Notes: generated from the sequence alone by a model not told the origin. 19,144 nucleotides of DNA from Bacteroidota bacterium (GCA_004322375.1 SCUC01000260.1:1-19144); one strand, 5' to 3'. Positions 7,853 to 14,579 are shown, numbered from the stretch's first letter. Numbers and translations are program-made.

Positions 7853-9325
7853 ATGAAATATTTGTTCTACTTTTTTATGTTGTGTATGTGCATTGTTACA
7901 ATCAATGTCAACGCACAAATTCCCAACAAGATTAATTACCAGGGATTGCTCACATCGGGAGGGGTACCGGTAACTGACGGAAGTTACACGCTTCAATTTA
8001 CTCTCTACGATTCACTATCAGGCGGAGCTTCGCTTTGGACGGAAACACAATCTGTCACGGTTACCGCCGGAACGTTTACTGCCACTCTTGGTTCGACCAG
8101 CGCGTTGATAGCATTTACCCAGCCGTTGTTTTTAGAAATGACCGCAACTGCAGGTCCGAGCATATCCTCTCCCGTTACATTTTCGCCCCGCTCTGAACTG
8201 CTCAGCGCGCCATATTCCTTAAACTCGCGTTCGTTGTTAGGTCCTAATAGCACGGCAAGCGGTACAGGTGCGATAGCAGGGGGCACGAATAATATCGCTT
8301 CGGGAAATTACGCGACTATCGGAGGAGGCGCAGGAAACCAGGCAACCGAAATGTATTCGTTTGTGGGCGGCGGCGGCAACAACTTTGCCCGCGGTGAATT
8401 TGCTGTTATCTGCGGCGGAGGCAGTGACACGTTCACGGACTCAAATTCCGTTAGCGGTAATTTTTCATTTGTAGGCAATGGTATTAGTAATTATATTACT
8501 CAAGATTTTTCAAGCATTGTCGGAGGGTTATATAACTCGATTTCTCAGATAAAAAGTTTTGTTGGAGGCGGTCAATTTAATTCTATCACAGGTGCATATT
8601 CAGCAATAGCAGGCGGCTCCAATAACGTTATTGACGGCGCCGGCGCTTGGTCTTCAATTAGCGGTGGTAAAGATAATCTCATTACAGGAAATTATTCTTC
8701 TATCCTGGGCGGTCTTGGTAATTATGCTGCTGATTATTCGATTGCTGCTGGAACAAGAGCGAAAGCAAACTATAATGGTTCAATAGTCCTCTCGGCAAAC
8801 AAGGAGATCCTTTCTACAGACACAGTTGCCGCAGGAGGGGTAGAACAAATGGTGCTTCGCGCCGACGGCGGGCTATTTATTACCAGAAATATCAGCGGAG
8901 TTGCAACGTATGATACCTCAAAGCTTATCAATACCTCCTCCGGCGCGTACCTTACCACAGGCGGAACATGGACGAATTCCTCAGACAAAAACAAGAAAGA
9001 GAATTTTGTTCCTGTTGATGGAAGGCTTCTTCTTGAAAGACTCGCTTCGCTTCCTATTTCCATATGGAATTATAAAGGCGAAAACAACAACGTGAAGCAT
9101 ATCGGTCCGATGGCACAGGATTTTCGCGCAGCGTTCGGATTGGGAAATGACGATAGATCTATTTCGACAATTGATCCGGCAGGAATTGCTCTAGCGACTA
9201 TCCAGGAACTGAATAAACAAAACCAATCGCTACAGGCTCGCGTTGAAGAATTGGAAAAGTTTGTTCAATCGTTAGCTTCTCGATTAATGAAATCCGGAGA
9301 CGAATCTCTTGGCCAGTTAAAGTAA
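7853..9325 (+). CDS. Secreted repeat protein with YadA-head-like repeats and C-terminal endosialidase-type chaperone (S74) domain
   Basis: The 490 aa product starts at ATG 7853. The signal peptide MKYLFYFFMLCMCIVTINVNAQ and a GAGGG just upstream favour this over the in-frame ATG at 7781. After an N-terminal beta region with INYQGLLT ... DGSYTLQFTLYD, residues ~140-305 contain repeats of about 21-23 aa such as ATIGGGAGN and SSILGGLGNYA, like the parallel beta-roll heads of trimeric adhesins. Residues ~370-445 resemble the intramolecular chaperone of endosialidase/tailspike proteins (peptidase S74): S376-S377-D378-K-N-K-K-E-N, H416-I-G-P-M-A-Q, and DPAGIALATIQEL. The C-terminal coiled coil (~450-480, NKQNQSLQARVEELEKF) fits trimer assembly. 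In that family the chaperone is cleaved off after folding. There is no T9SS tail, unlike the neighbours. The stop lies 18 bp before the next gene, so the two are likely co-transcribed. Confidence 0.85.
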   Translation: MKYLFYFFMLCMCIVTINVNAQIPNKINYQGLLTSGGVPVTDGSYTLQFTLYDSLSGGASLWTETQSVTVTAGTFTATLGSTSALIAFTQPLFLEMTATAGPSISSPVTFSPRSELLSAPYSLNSRSLLGPNSTASGTGAIAGGTNNIASGNYATIGGGAGNQATEMYSFVGGGGNNFARGEFAVICGGGSDTFTDSNSVSGNFSFVGNGISNYITQDFSSIVGGLYNSISQIKSFVGGGQFNSITGAYSAIAGGSNNVIDGAGAWSSISGGKDNLITGNYSSILGGLGNYAADYSIAAGTRAKANYNGSIVLSANKEILSTDTVAAGGVEQMVLRADGGLFITRNISGVATYDTSKLINTSSGAYLTTGGTWTNSSDKNKKENFVPVDGRLLLERLASLPISIWNYKGENNNVKHIGPMAQDFRAAFGLGNDDRSISTIDPAGIALATIQELNKQNQSLQARVEELEKFVQSLASRLMKSGDESLGQLK

Positions 9326-9343
9326 GCTGAAAGGGATACTCCT

Positions 9344-10762
9344 ATGAAATCATTCATAATAATATTGATCCTCTCGTTGTTGGTATCGGCAGGGTTGATA
9401 GTTGCTCAAACGGTCAATCATCCCTGGCATGGTACCGGAAACAGTGGTGGATTATCTTCCGGCGGTTCTTTTGCCTTAACCACCTCTGCAGGAATTCCAA
9501 TTGCGACAACAATGTCAGGCGGTTCTTTTTCGACAGAGAGTGGATTCATTCCCGGCGCCAGGAAAATCTCCGGAACAACTACGAGCTTTAATTACGGGCT
9601 CGAACAAAACTGGAATATGGTTTCGGTTCCATTGAAAGTCAATGATTACAGTACATCAGCGCTTTACGATTCCATTGTATCTAGTGCATTTACGTTTGAA
9701 AATGGATATGTGCAGAAAGAAACGTTAGTGTTTGGAAAGGGATACTGGCTAAAATCGGCATCTTCCTATTTGGAATCATTTACAGGCACAGCCTCATACG
9801 TTGAGACCATAGATGTCGCGGATAAATGGAATATGATAGGCGCGCTTTCGATACAGATTCAAACCTCGAATGTCGCACCCATCGGGACTTCGCTTCCTTC
9901 TCAGTACTTCGAGTTTTCAAACCTAAATGGCTATGAGCCCGTGGCAGCAATCAAGCCAGGAAAAGCCTATTGGGTAAAAGTTAATGGCGCCGGGAAATTG
10001 GCGTTAAGATTCGGGAGCTTGTTGAATGCAACGCCATCAAGCGAGCCTGTAACAAAGGATATGCGTATGGGCGAAACCACAAACTCTCTTTCTGAGACGG
10101 AAAAAAAGTTATCATCCATAACGTTTTTGGACTCGCAAGGAAGAAAAAGAACGTTGTATATTGGTTCTTCAAAATCTAAGTTGAACGAGGAATTGTATGA
10201 ACTGCCTCCCGTTCCTCCGGCAGGCTTCGATGTAAGATACTCTACCGACCGAAGTCTCACACACCTTTCGGCAACGAAGGCAACAGAAACCATGCCGATA
10301 CGGATTACCGGCGCGAGCTATCCCGTAACGATAACTGCTTCCGGGCTGAACGATGTCGGCGAATTTGAAATTGAAATGATTGACGCAAACGATGAAAGAA
10401 AGGTTATCCTTCTAGCAGAGATGGTACCCCTAAAAATTTCCGGGGAAATCGAATCGTTCAAGCTCCGTGTGACTGCCGGGAAAGGAAAGGAAACGCCAAA
10501 AGAATACGCTCTCTACCAGAATTTTCCTAATCCCTTCAATCCTTCAACCGCTATCAACTACGCTCTGCCGGTTGAAAGCCATGTCGTGTTGAAGGTCTTT
10601 AATCTTCTAGGTCAGGAAGTGGAAACGCTTGTTAATGAAATTCAGGATGCAGGATTCAAGTCGCTGACATGGGATGCAACCGGAATTGTAAGCGGTATCT
10701 ACTATTACCGCCTGCAAGCTGGCGATTTTGTTGAGACAAAAAAATTACTCCTGGTCAAATAA
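9344..10762 (+). CDS. Secreted surface protein with WNM module and T9SS C-terminal sorting domain
   Basis: The 472 aa product has a good start: AAAGGGA at 9330-9336, 7 nt before the ATG. A signal peptide covers residues 1-~22 (FIIILILSLLVSAGLIVAQ). A Gly/Ser-rich segment follows (SGGLSSGGSFALTTSAGIP ... TESGF), then the two-fold module (W90-N-M-V, G133-Y-W-L-K, W162-N-M-I-G, G206-K-A-Y-W-V-K). After that come the E286-L-P-P-V-P-P-A-G linker, a beta-rich Ig-like region, and the T9SS domain from Y388 (NFPNPFNP ... KKLLLVK). Layout and spacing match the protein at 33-1418, so the two are paralogues. It lies 18 bp after the chaperone-tailed repeat protein and probably shares its transcript; a physical partnership at the cell surface is possible but is inference. 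The function of the mature part is unknown. Confidence 0.87.
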   Translation: MKSFIIILILSLLVSAGLIVAQTVNHPWHGTGNSGGLSSGGSFALTTSAGIPIATTMSGGSFSTESGFIPGARKISGTTTSFNYGLEQNWNMVSVPLKVNDYSTSALYDSIVSSAFTFENGYVQKETLVFGKGYWLKSASSYLESFTGTASYVETIDVADKWNMIGALSIQIQTSNVAPIGTSLPSQYFEFSNLNGYEPVAAIKPGKAYWVKVNGAGKLALRFGSLLNATPSSEPVTKDMRMGETTNSLSETEKKLSSITFLDSQGRKRTLYIGSSKSKLNEELYELPPVPPAGFDVRYSTDRSLTHLSATKATETMPIRITGASYPVTITASGLNDVGEFEIEMIDANDERKVILLAEMVPLKISGEIESFKLRVTAGKGKETPKEYALYQNFPNPFNPSTAINYALPVESHVVLKVFNLLGQEVETLVNEIQDAGFKSLTWDATGIVSGIYYYRLQAGDFVETKKLLLVK

Positions 10763-10814
10763 TTCTCTTGCCCTCCCGGAAGTTCTCCTTCAAAAATAGT
10801 CGTATCTCAGCGCG
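10763..10814. repeat. 3' flank shared with 7616-7666
   Basis: This is the second copy of the ~50 bp 3' flank described for the lipase gene. Here CCCGGAAGTT (10775-10784) also has an inverted partner, AACTTCCGGG (10827-10836), so a long hairpin could form downstream of the stop codon. It may act as an mRNA 3' end; no T-run follows, so a Rho-independent terminator is not supported. Confidence 0.6.
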
Positions 10815-10901
10815 TACTATGAGCTAAACTTCCGGGACGATGCGGGAGGAGAGCCGCCCCGTTAATTTACGAATTCACAGATACGAATAAAAGTGTCACC
10901 G

Positions 10902-10929
10902 GCAGCCCACGACTTAAGTCGTGGGCTGC
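10902..10929. repeat. Perfect 28 bp palindrome (REP-like)
   Basis: GCAGCCCACGACTT (10902-10915) is followed directly by its exact reverse complement (10916-10929), with no loop. Palindromes of this GTCGTGGGCT type resemble the REP/IS200-type hairpins scattered between genes in many bacteria; that comparison is from memory. There is no transposase nearby. Confidence 0.75.
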
Positions 10930-10961
10930 TAAACCTTATTCATAGGGTAACATCAATAAAT

Positions 10962-10999
10962 AAAAAAGACCTTCAAGGTTATTAAAAACCTGAAGGTCT
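10962..10999 (-). terminator. Rho-independent terminator for the DAHP synthase gene(s)
   Basis: Read on the minus strand, AGACCTTCAGGTT (10987-10999) pairs with AACCTTGAAGGTCT (10967-10980) with one bulge and an AT-rich loop, followed at once by TTTTTT (10962-10967). It lies about 165 nt downstream of the minus-strand stop codon at 11164, oriented to end that transcript. It is also the boundary between the plus-strand surface-protein block and the minus-strand genes. Confidence 0.8.
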
Positions 11000-11066
11000 C
11001 GCATCAACGACGTAGTCTTTAATCACAAGAGTTATTATTGCCTGAGGGAGCTACAAACCGCTTACA

Positions 11067-11129
11067 TCCCGCATCTCATATCCCACATCTGGCAACCTGA
11101 AACCTGAGACTTGAATCCTGAAACCCTAC
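11067..11129. repeat. Composite heptamer array 3' of first DAHP synthase gene
   Basis: The sequence divides cleanly into 7 bp units. The first four are TCCCGCA, TCTCATA, TCCCACA and TCTGGCA. They are followed by ACCTGAA, ACCTGAG, ACTTGAA, TCCTGAA and ACCCTAC. The same two unit families in the same order occur at 12764-12875, next to the 3' end of the second DAHP synthase gene. The array lies just downstream of the stop codon at 11164. Confidence 0.8.
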
Positions 11130-11163
11130 CTACGGTTCGTAGAACGGGCTGTAAGCTTGAAGC

Positions 11164-12177
11164 CTACATCTCTCTTCCCACTGCATGGGCAACTGCCTGC
11201 ACTTCACTCATCAATTGTTCGAGCATTGACGGTGTAATGGATTGGTCGCCATCGGAAAACGCTTCCGCGGGGTTCGTATGGACTTCAATAATCAATCCGT
11301 CCGCGCCTGCCGCGATTGCCGCGCGGCTCATCGGGATGACAATATCCTGCCTTCCCGTTGCATGACTTGGGTCGGCGATGATCGGCAAGTGAGAAAGCTG
11401 CTTCACAACGGGAATGACGTTCAAATCGAACGTGTTGCGCGTGTATTCAACAAACGTTCTGATGCCCCGCTCGCACAGCACAACGTTTTCGTTTCCGCCG
11501 GAAAGGAGATATTCTGCGCTCATTAAAAATTCATTCAGTGTTGCTGAGAAATTTCGTTTGAGCAAAATCGGTTTCTTGATTTTTCCAAGCGTTCGGAGCA
11601 GCTTGGTATTTTGCATATTACGCGCTCCAACCTGTATCATATCGGCATACTCGGCAACCAGTTCCGCATCCTGAGATTCCATCACCTCGGTAACAATGCC
11701 CAGCCCGGTCTCTTTGCGCGCTGCCGCGAGTATTTTTAACCCGTCTTTTCCTAATCCTTGAAACGCATAAGGACTGGTACGGGGTTTGTACGCTCCGCCG
11801 CGAAGCAACTGGGCTCCGGCTTTTTTTACAATGTGGGCTGTTTTCAAGAGCTGCTCTTTTGTTTCTACAGAACAGGGACCTGCAATTGTGACGAGGTTGT
11901 TTCCTCCGATGTTGACTCCATTGACATTAACAACGGTGGTTGTCTTTTTAAAATCGCGGCTCGCGAGTTTATAGGGTTTAAGAACAGGGATAACGTTCTC
12001 CACGCCGGAGAGCATGGAAAATTGCTCTTTCTTAAACAACCGCTCATCGCCGATGATGCCGATGATGGTTCGCTCAATGCCTGCGGAGACGTGAGGCTTT
12101 AAGCCTATTTCCTTAATTTTTTTAAGAACAGACTGGATTTCCGACTTTTTCGCGCCGGATTTCATTACAACTATCAT
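11164..12177 (-). CDS. aroF: 3-deoxy-7-phosphoheptulonate (DAHP) synthase, type I-beta, first copy
   Basis: The 337 aa enzyme performs the first step of the shikimate pathway, condensing phosphoenolpyruvate and erythrose 4-phosphate in the cytoplasm. The N-terminal ~65 residues form the ferredoxin-like regulatory domain of the I-beta (Thermotoga-type) enzymes. The TIM-barrel follows, with GPC102SVE, GGAYK131PRTSPYAFQG, LLK207RNFSATLNEFL, CERGIRTFVEYTRNT, DPSH272ATGR, E298VH and FSD309G. C102, H272, E298 and D309 are the expected metal ligands and fall at the numbers I recall for the Thermotoga maritima enzyme. The start is supported by AAAGG (12185-12189), 7 nt upstream. A terminator hairpin lies downstream at 10962-10999. 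A second copy lies 703 bp upstream on the same strand, separated by repeats, so the two probably have separate promoters. The symbol could equally be aroG in other annotations. Confidence 0.95.
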   Translation of the reverse strand: MIVVMKSGAKKSEIQSVLKKIKEIGLKPHVSAGIERTIIGIIGDERLFKKEQFSMLSGVENVIPVLKPYKLASRDFKKTTTVVNVNGVNIGGNNLVTIAGPCSVETKEQLLKTAHIVKKAGAQLLRGGAYKPRTSPYAFQGLGKDGLKILAAARKETGLGIVTEVMESQDAELVAEYADMIQVGARNMQNTKLLRTLGKIKKPILLKRNFSATLNEFLMSAEYLLSGGNENVVLCERGIRTFVEYTRNTFDLNVIPVVKQLSHLPIIADPSHATGRQDIVIPMSRAAIAAGADGLIIEVHTNPAEAFSDGDQSITPSMLEQLMSEVQAVAHAVGREM

Positions 12178-12248
12178 AAAACATCCTTTCGAGCTAAACT
12201 ATATTATTTGGACAGAGAGTATAATTAAAATTATTTTCAAATACTATG

Positions 12249-12332
12249 TTTGTCATTGGTCATTTGTCATTCGTCATTTGTAGCTTGGTTATTTGTACTT
12301 TGTTCTTGGTATTTGCTAAACTGCCACCTGTA
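12249..12332. repeat. Heptamer array upstream of first DAHP synthase gene
   Basis: Units read TTTGTCA, TTGGTCA, TTTGTCA, TTCGTCA, TTTGTAG, CTTGGTT, ATTTGTA, CTTTGTT, CTTGGTA, TTTGCTA, AACTGCC and ACCTGTA. The first four are clear and the later ones degenerate while keeping a 7 bp phase. The array lies about 70 bp upstream of the minus-strand start at 12177 and runs into the structured element copy A. Confidence 0.7.
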
Positions 12333-12378
12333 GAAACTGTCCGAAAACTTCCCTAATAAAGAAGTTCGTCAGGCTGAG

Positions 12379-12392
12379 TCCGCCGCGGCGGA
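12379..12392. repeat. TCCGCC-NN-GGCGGA palindrome, copy 3
   Basis: TCCGCCGCGGCGGA lies within element copy A; here the perfect palindrome extends to 18 bp (12377-12394, AGTCC ... GGACT). Confidence 0.75.
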
Positions 12393-12477
12393 CTGCTAAT
12401 GACATGAGGCAGAAAATGTTTTTCTACTCGTTGCAGAAACCCGAATATTGCGTTTTCATTACTTCACCCATCCCTAT

Positions 12478-12502
12478 CCCTTCCCTACGCAGTAGGGAAG
12501 GG
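12478..12502. repeat. CCCTTCCCTAC hairpin inside element copy A
   Basis: CCCTTCCCTAC (12478-12488), loop GCA, and GTAGGGAAGGG (12492-12502) form a perfect 11 bp stem. Outer arms ACCCATCCC (12466-12474) and GGGATGGGT (12537-12545) enclose it. The same hairpin, with only the 3 nt loop different, is at 18329-18353. Confidence 0.8.
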
Positions 12503-12655
12503 AAAACGGATTCCCGAAAACCCAATGCAAGTTGGCGGGATGGGTTAAGATAAGCGCGTTGCTTTCAGGTGCTATGTCATCAAAATTAATAACAATGGCA
12601 AGCCATTGATTGACCTCAGGGTGACAATTCTGAGAGTTTAGTTTCATAGCCTAAA

Positions 12656-12763
12656 ACCTTAAGCCTGAGACTTACATCTTGCACCGTGCCAGCTTGCCGC
12701 AAGCATGCATCGTGAATCGAGCATCAGCATCGTACCTTGCATCACCATGCATCCAGTGTAAAA
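12656..12763. repeat. Degenerate heptamer stretch
   Basis: Units such as ACCTTAA, GCCTGAG, ACTTACA, TCTTGCA, CCGTGCC and AGCTTGC keep a 7 bp phase for about 40-70 bp and then dissolve into GCATC-rich sequence. It looks like a decayed continuation of the arrays to its right; the phase is lost near 12725. Confidence 0.45.
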
Positions 12764-12840
12764 TCCCACATCCCACATCCCACATCTCACATCCCACATC
12801 TCATATCTCATATCTCACATCTTCCATCTCGCATCCTTCA
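12764..12840. repeat. TCYCAYA heptamer array, 11 units
   Basis: Eleven uninterrupted 7 bp units: TCCCACA three times, then TCTCACA, TCCCACA, TCTCATA, TCTCATA, TCTCACA, TCTTCCA, TCTCGCA and TCCTTCA. This is the best preserved tandem array in the window. Confidence 0.88.
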
Positions 12841-12875
12841 ACATGAAACCTGAGACGTGAAACTTGAAGCATGAA
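12841..12875. repeat. ACNTGAA heptamer array, 5 units
   Basis: ACATGAA, ACCTGAG, ACGTGAA, ACTTGAA and GCATGAA continue in exact phase from the previous array. They end 5 bp before the minus-strand stop codon at 12881. The array matches the ACCTGAA units at 11095-11122. Confidence 0.85.
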
Positions 12876-12880
12876 ACTAT

Positions 12881-13891
12881 TTACTGCCTTCCCATCGCCT
12901 TTGAAATCACGGACACCTCGTTCATCAAGGATTGAAACGCCTCGAGCGTGAGCGATTGTTCCCCATCGGAAAATGCTTTCGCCGGGTCGGGGTGAACCTC
13001 GATGATGAGTCCGTCTGCTCCGGCTGCTATTGCAGCGCGGCTTAACGGCAGAACAAAATCGTGTCTGCCGGTGCCGTGGCTTGGGTCAACAATAATGGGC
13101 AGGTGGGATAGCTGCTTCACTGCCGGGATGACGTTCAGGTCAAGCGTGTTGCGCGTGTATTCCACGAAGGTGCGGATGCCGCGTTCACACAGTATGACGT
13201 TATTGTTTCCCGCCGAAAGAATGTATTCAGCGCTCATGAGGAATTCATTAAGCGTGGCGGAGAAATTCCGTTTCAGCAGAATCGGTTTCTTTACCTTGCC
13301 GAGCGAGCGAAGAAGGCGCGTATTTTGCATGTTGCGCGCTCCAACCTGCAGAAGGTCTGCATACTCTGCCACTAATTCAACATCGGCAGTCTCCATCACT
13401 TCCGTTACGATGCCGAGTCCGGTTTGCTCTTTGGCTTTCATCAGCAGCTTCAGCCCGTCTTCGCCAAGTCCTTGGAATGCGTAGGGACTTGTTCTCGGTT
13501 TGTACGCGCCGCCGCGGAGCAATTTTGCTCCTGCTTGTTTTACCGCGGTTGCCGTTGCAAGCAGCTGCTCTTCCGTTTCAACAGAGCAAGGACCTGCGAT
13601 TGTCACGATTTCTTTCCCGCCAACACGAACTCCGGCAACATCAATAACGCTATCATTTGGCTTGAACTCGCGGCTTGCAAGCTTATACGGCTTGAGGATA
13701 GGGATAACCGTTTCGACGTGGGGGAGGAGCGAGAGCTGGTCTTTCTGGATAAGCCGCTCATCGCCGATAACCCCAATAACAATCCGTTCGACTCCAATTA
13801 TCGGATGTGCCTGCAAGCCCAAACTTTCAACGTGCTGAGTGATTACAGTAACGTCCGCCTCGGTGGCGTGCGATGACATGACTATGACCAT
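12881..13891 (-). CDS. aroF: 3-deoxy-7-phosphoheptulonate (DAHP) synthase, type I-beta, second copy
   Basis: The 336 aa paralogue aligns with the 11164-12177 product without gaps up to the last residue; I count about 234 of 336 positions identical. All catalytic signatures are kept (GPC102SVE, GGAYK131PRTSPYAFQG, LLK207RN, DPSH272GTGR, E298VH, FSD309G). Differences concentrate in the N-terminal ferredoxin-like regulatory domain: residues 1-60 are about 42% identical, compared with about 85% over residues 100-310. The likely reading is two isoenzymes with different feedback control, a common arrangement for DAHP synthases, though which amino acid controls which copy cannot be read here. The start at ATG 13891 has only a weak A-rich ribosome binding site. 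No terminator hairpin is evident after the stop; heptamer arrays begin instead. Confidence 0.95.
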   Translation of the reverse strand: MVIVMSSHATEADVTVITQHVESLGLQAHPIIGVERIVIGVIGDERLIQKDQLSLLPHVETVIPILKPYKLASREFKPNDSVIDVAGVRVGGKEIVTIAGPCSVETEEQLLATATAVKQAGAKLLRGGAYKPRTSPYAFQGLGEDGLKLLMKAKEQTGLGIVTEVMETADVELVAEYADLLQVGARNMQNTRLLRSLGKVKKPILLKRNFSATLNEFLMSAEYILSAGNNNVILCERGIRTFVEYTRNTLDLNVIPAVKQLSHLPIIVDPSHGTGRHDFVLPLSRAAIAAGADGLIIEVHPDPAKAFSDGEQSLTLEAFQSLMNEVSVISKAMGRQ

Positions 13892-13957
13892 AAGTGTATT
13901 CTTTTGTTTAGATAAAATTCTTCAATGATGTTGCGCAACAACGGCGTTTGATGTGAG

Positions 13958-13992
13958 AAATCCTAAATTCTAAAAAATTCGAAATTCAAAAA
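13958..13992. repeat. AAATYCT heptamer array upstream of second DAHP synthase gene
   Basis: Units AAATCCT, AAATTCT, AAAAAAT, TCGAAAT and TCAAAAA lie about 66 bp upstream of the start at 13891. A further ATTCGAG/ATTTGAA pair occurs near 14033. AT-rich composition makes chance matches more likely here than in the other arrays. Confidence 0.45.
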
Positions 13993-14089
13993 TTAAGCTG
14001 CTTTCTCAGATGCATGAAAATATTTTTAACATTCGAGATTTGAATTTGTCCCTATGGGATCCCTTCGGGATTTAGAGTTTCGATATTCG

Positions 14090-14103
14090 TCCGCCAGGGC
14101 GGA
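14090..14103. repeat. TCCGCC-NN-GGCGGA palindrome, copy 4
   Basis: TCCGCCAGGGCGGA abuts the stop codon of the minus-strand VOC gene. ATCCC-TTC-GGGAT (14059-14071) sits 20 bp away. Neither is followed by a T-run on the minus strand. Confidence 0.7.
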
Positions 14104-14475
14104 TTAGAAATTTTTCTCGATATTCTGTCCGAACTGGAGCATATACCCGTTGTTATCGCGAATGGCGAACTCGCGCATTCCGTATTCGAAGGTTTCAATC
14201 GGGTATTCCACCGTAACCGTATCTTTCACCGATTGCCAGAATGCATCAACGTCATCAGTGTTGAGATAAAGCGAGCCGGTAAACTGCGCGCCGGTAAAGG
14301 CAGAATGAGCATTCGGCTTCGCAAGCATGATGGCGACATGATCCCGCCGGATTATACCCCACCCCGCCTCGGGAACATAATTTGAACAACGAAATCCTAA
14401 TTTTTCGACATAAAACTTGATGCTCTCTTCTACATCCGGCACCCAGAGCATGGGCGTAAGCTCAGTAATTTTCAT
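14104..14475 (-). CDS. VOC-family protein (glyoxalase/bleomycin-resistance-like)
   Basis: The 123 aa protein is a single vicinal-oxygen-chelate domain pair. The first betaalphabeta-beta unit is ITELTPMLWVPDVEESIKFYVEKLGF; the second contains GSLYLNTDDVDAFWQSVKD and ends with YGMREFAIRDNNGYMLQFGQN. The REFAIRD-x-x-GYxLxFGQ ending is typical of the bleomycin-resistance-like branch. No full set of metal ligands is evident, so it may bind a small molecule or act without metal. There is no signal peptide, so it is cytoplasmic. Nothing next to it suggests a pathway. It is divergent from the deacetylase gene at 14755, and a terminator-like hairpin sits 55 bp before its start codon. Confidence 0.88.
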   Translation of the reverse strand: MKITELTPMLWVPDVEESIKFYVEKLGFRCSNYVPEAGWGIIRRDHVAIMLAKPNAHSAFTGAQFTGSLYLNTDDVDAFWQSVKDTVTVEYPIETFEYGMREFAIRDNNGYMLQFGQNIEKNF

Positions 14476-14529
14476 TTGTGTTCTTCGTTGATTGAAATAT
14501 TGTGCAATGGAATACGGTCTAAAAACAAA

Positions 14530-14557
14530 AAACCCCGCTGATTGCTCGGCGGGGTTT
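14530..14557 (-). terminator. Terminator-like GC hairpin upstream of the VOC gene
   Basis: AAACCCCGC (14530-14538) pairs with GCGGGGTTT (14549-14557) around a 10 nt loop. On the minus strand the stem is followed by a T-rich run (TTTTTTGTTTTT), a good intrinsic terminator; the plus strand reads TTTCTT and is weaker. It lies between two divergent genes, upstream of both, so it either insulates them, ends a transcript entering from the right, or acts as an attenuator in the VOC leader. Confidence 0.75.
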
Positions 14558-14579
14558 CTTCATTCAAACATTCTTCAAT

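Larger units (their letters stand above)
12331..12645 (+). mobile_element. Structured MITE-like element, copy A (right end degraded)
   Basis: It starts with TAGAAACTGTCCGAAAAC, identical to the reverse complement of the right end of copy B (18178-18542). Shared internal blocks follow in the same order: TTCGTCAGG, TCCGCCGCGGCGGA, CTGCTAATGACATG, ACCCATCCCT, CCCTTCCCTAC-GCA-GTAGGGAAGGG (12478-12502), TTGGCGGGATGGGT, AACAATGGCAAGCCATTGATTGA and GGTGACA. The right terminal repeat has decayed (GAGAGTTTAGTTTCATAG). It is about 50 bp shorter than copy B. It has no coding capacity, and no transposase is present in the window. Confidence 0.72.
12178..12880. other. 703 bp gene-free region made almost wholly of repeats
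   Basis: No gene was found here. From left to right it holds ~70 bp of unique AT-rich sequence that should contain the promoter of the gene at 12177, a TTNGTCA heptamer array (12249-12332), the structured element copy A (12331-12645), a degenerate heptamer stretch (12656-12763), a TCYCAYA array (12764-12840) and an ACNTGAA array (12841-12875) touching the next gene. Confidence 0.75.

Noticed and set aside
7853..9325. Prophage tail-fibre gene
   Set aside because: Despite the tailspike-type chaperone domain, it has a signal peptide and is surrounded by cellular secreted-protein genes; no phage gene is nearby.
12764..12875. CRISPR-like array
   Set aside because: The units are 7 bp with no spacers, so this is a simple tandem repeat.
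13002..13484. Long plus-strand open frames antisense to the DAHP synthase genes
   Set aside because: They are shadows of the conserved minus-strand genes, with Cys/Arg/Ser-rich, non-protein-like composition.
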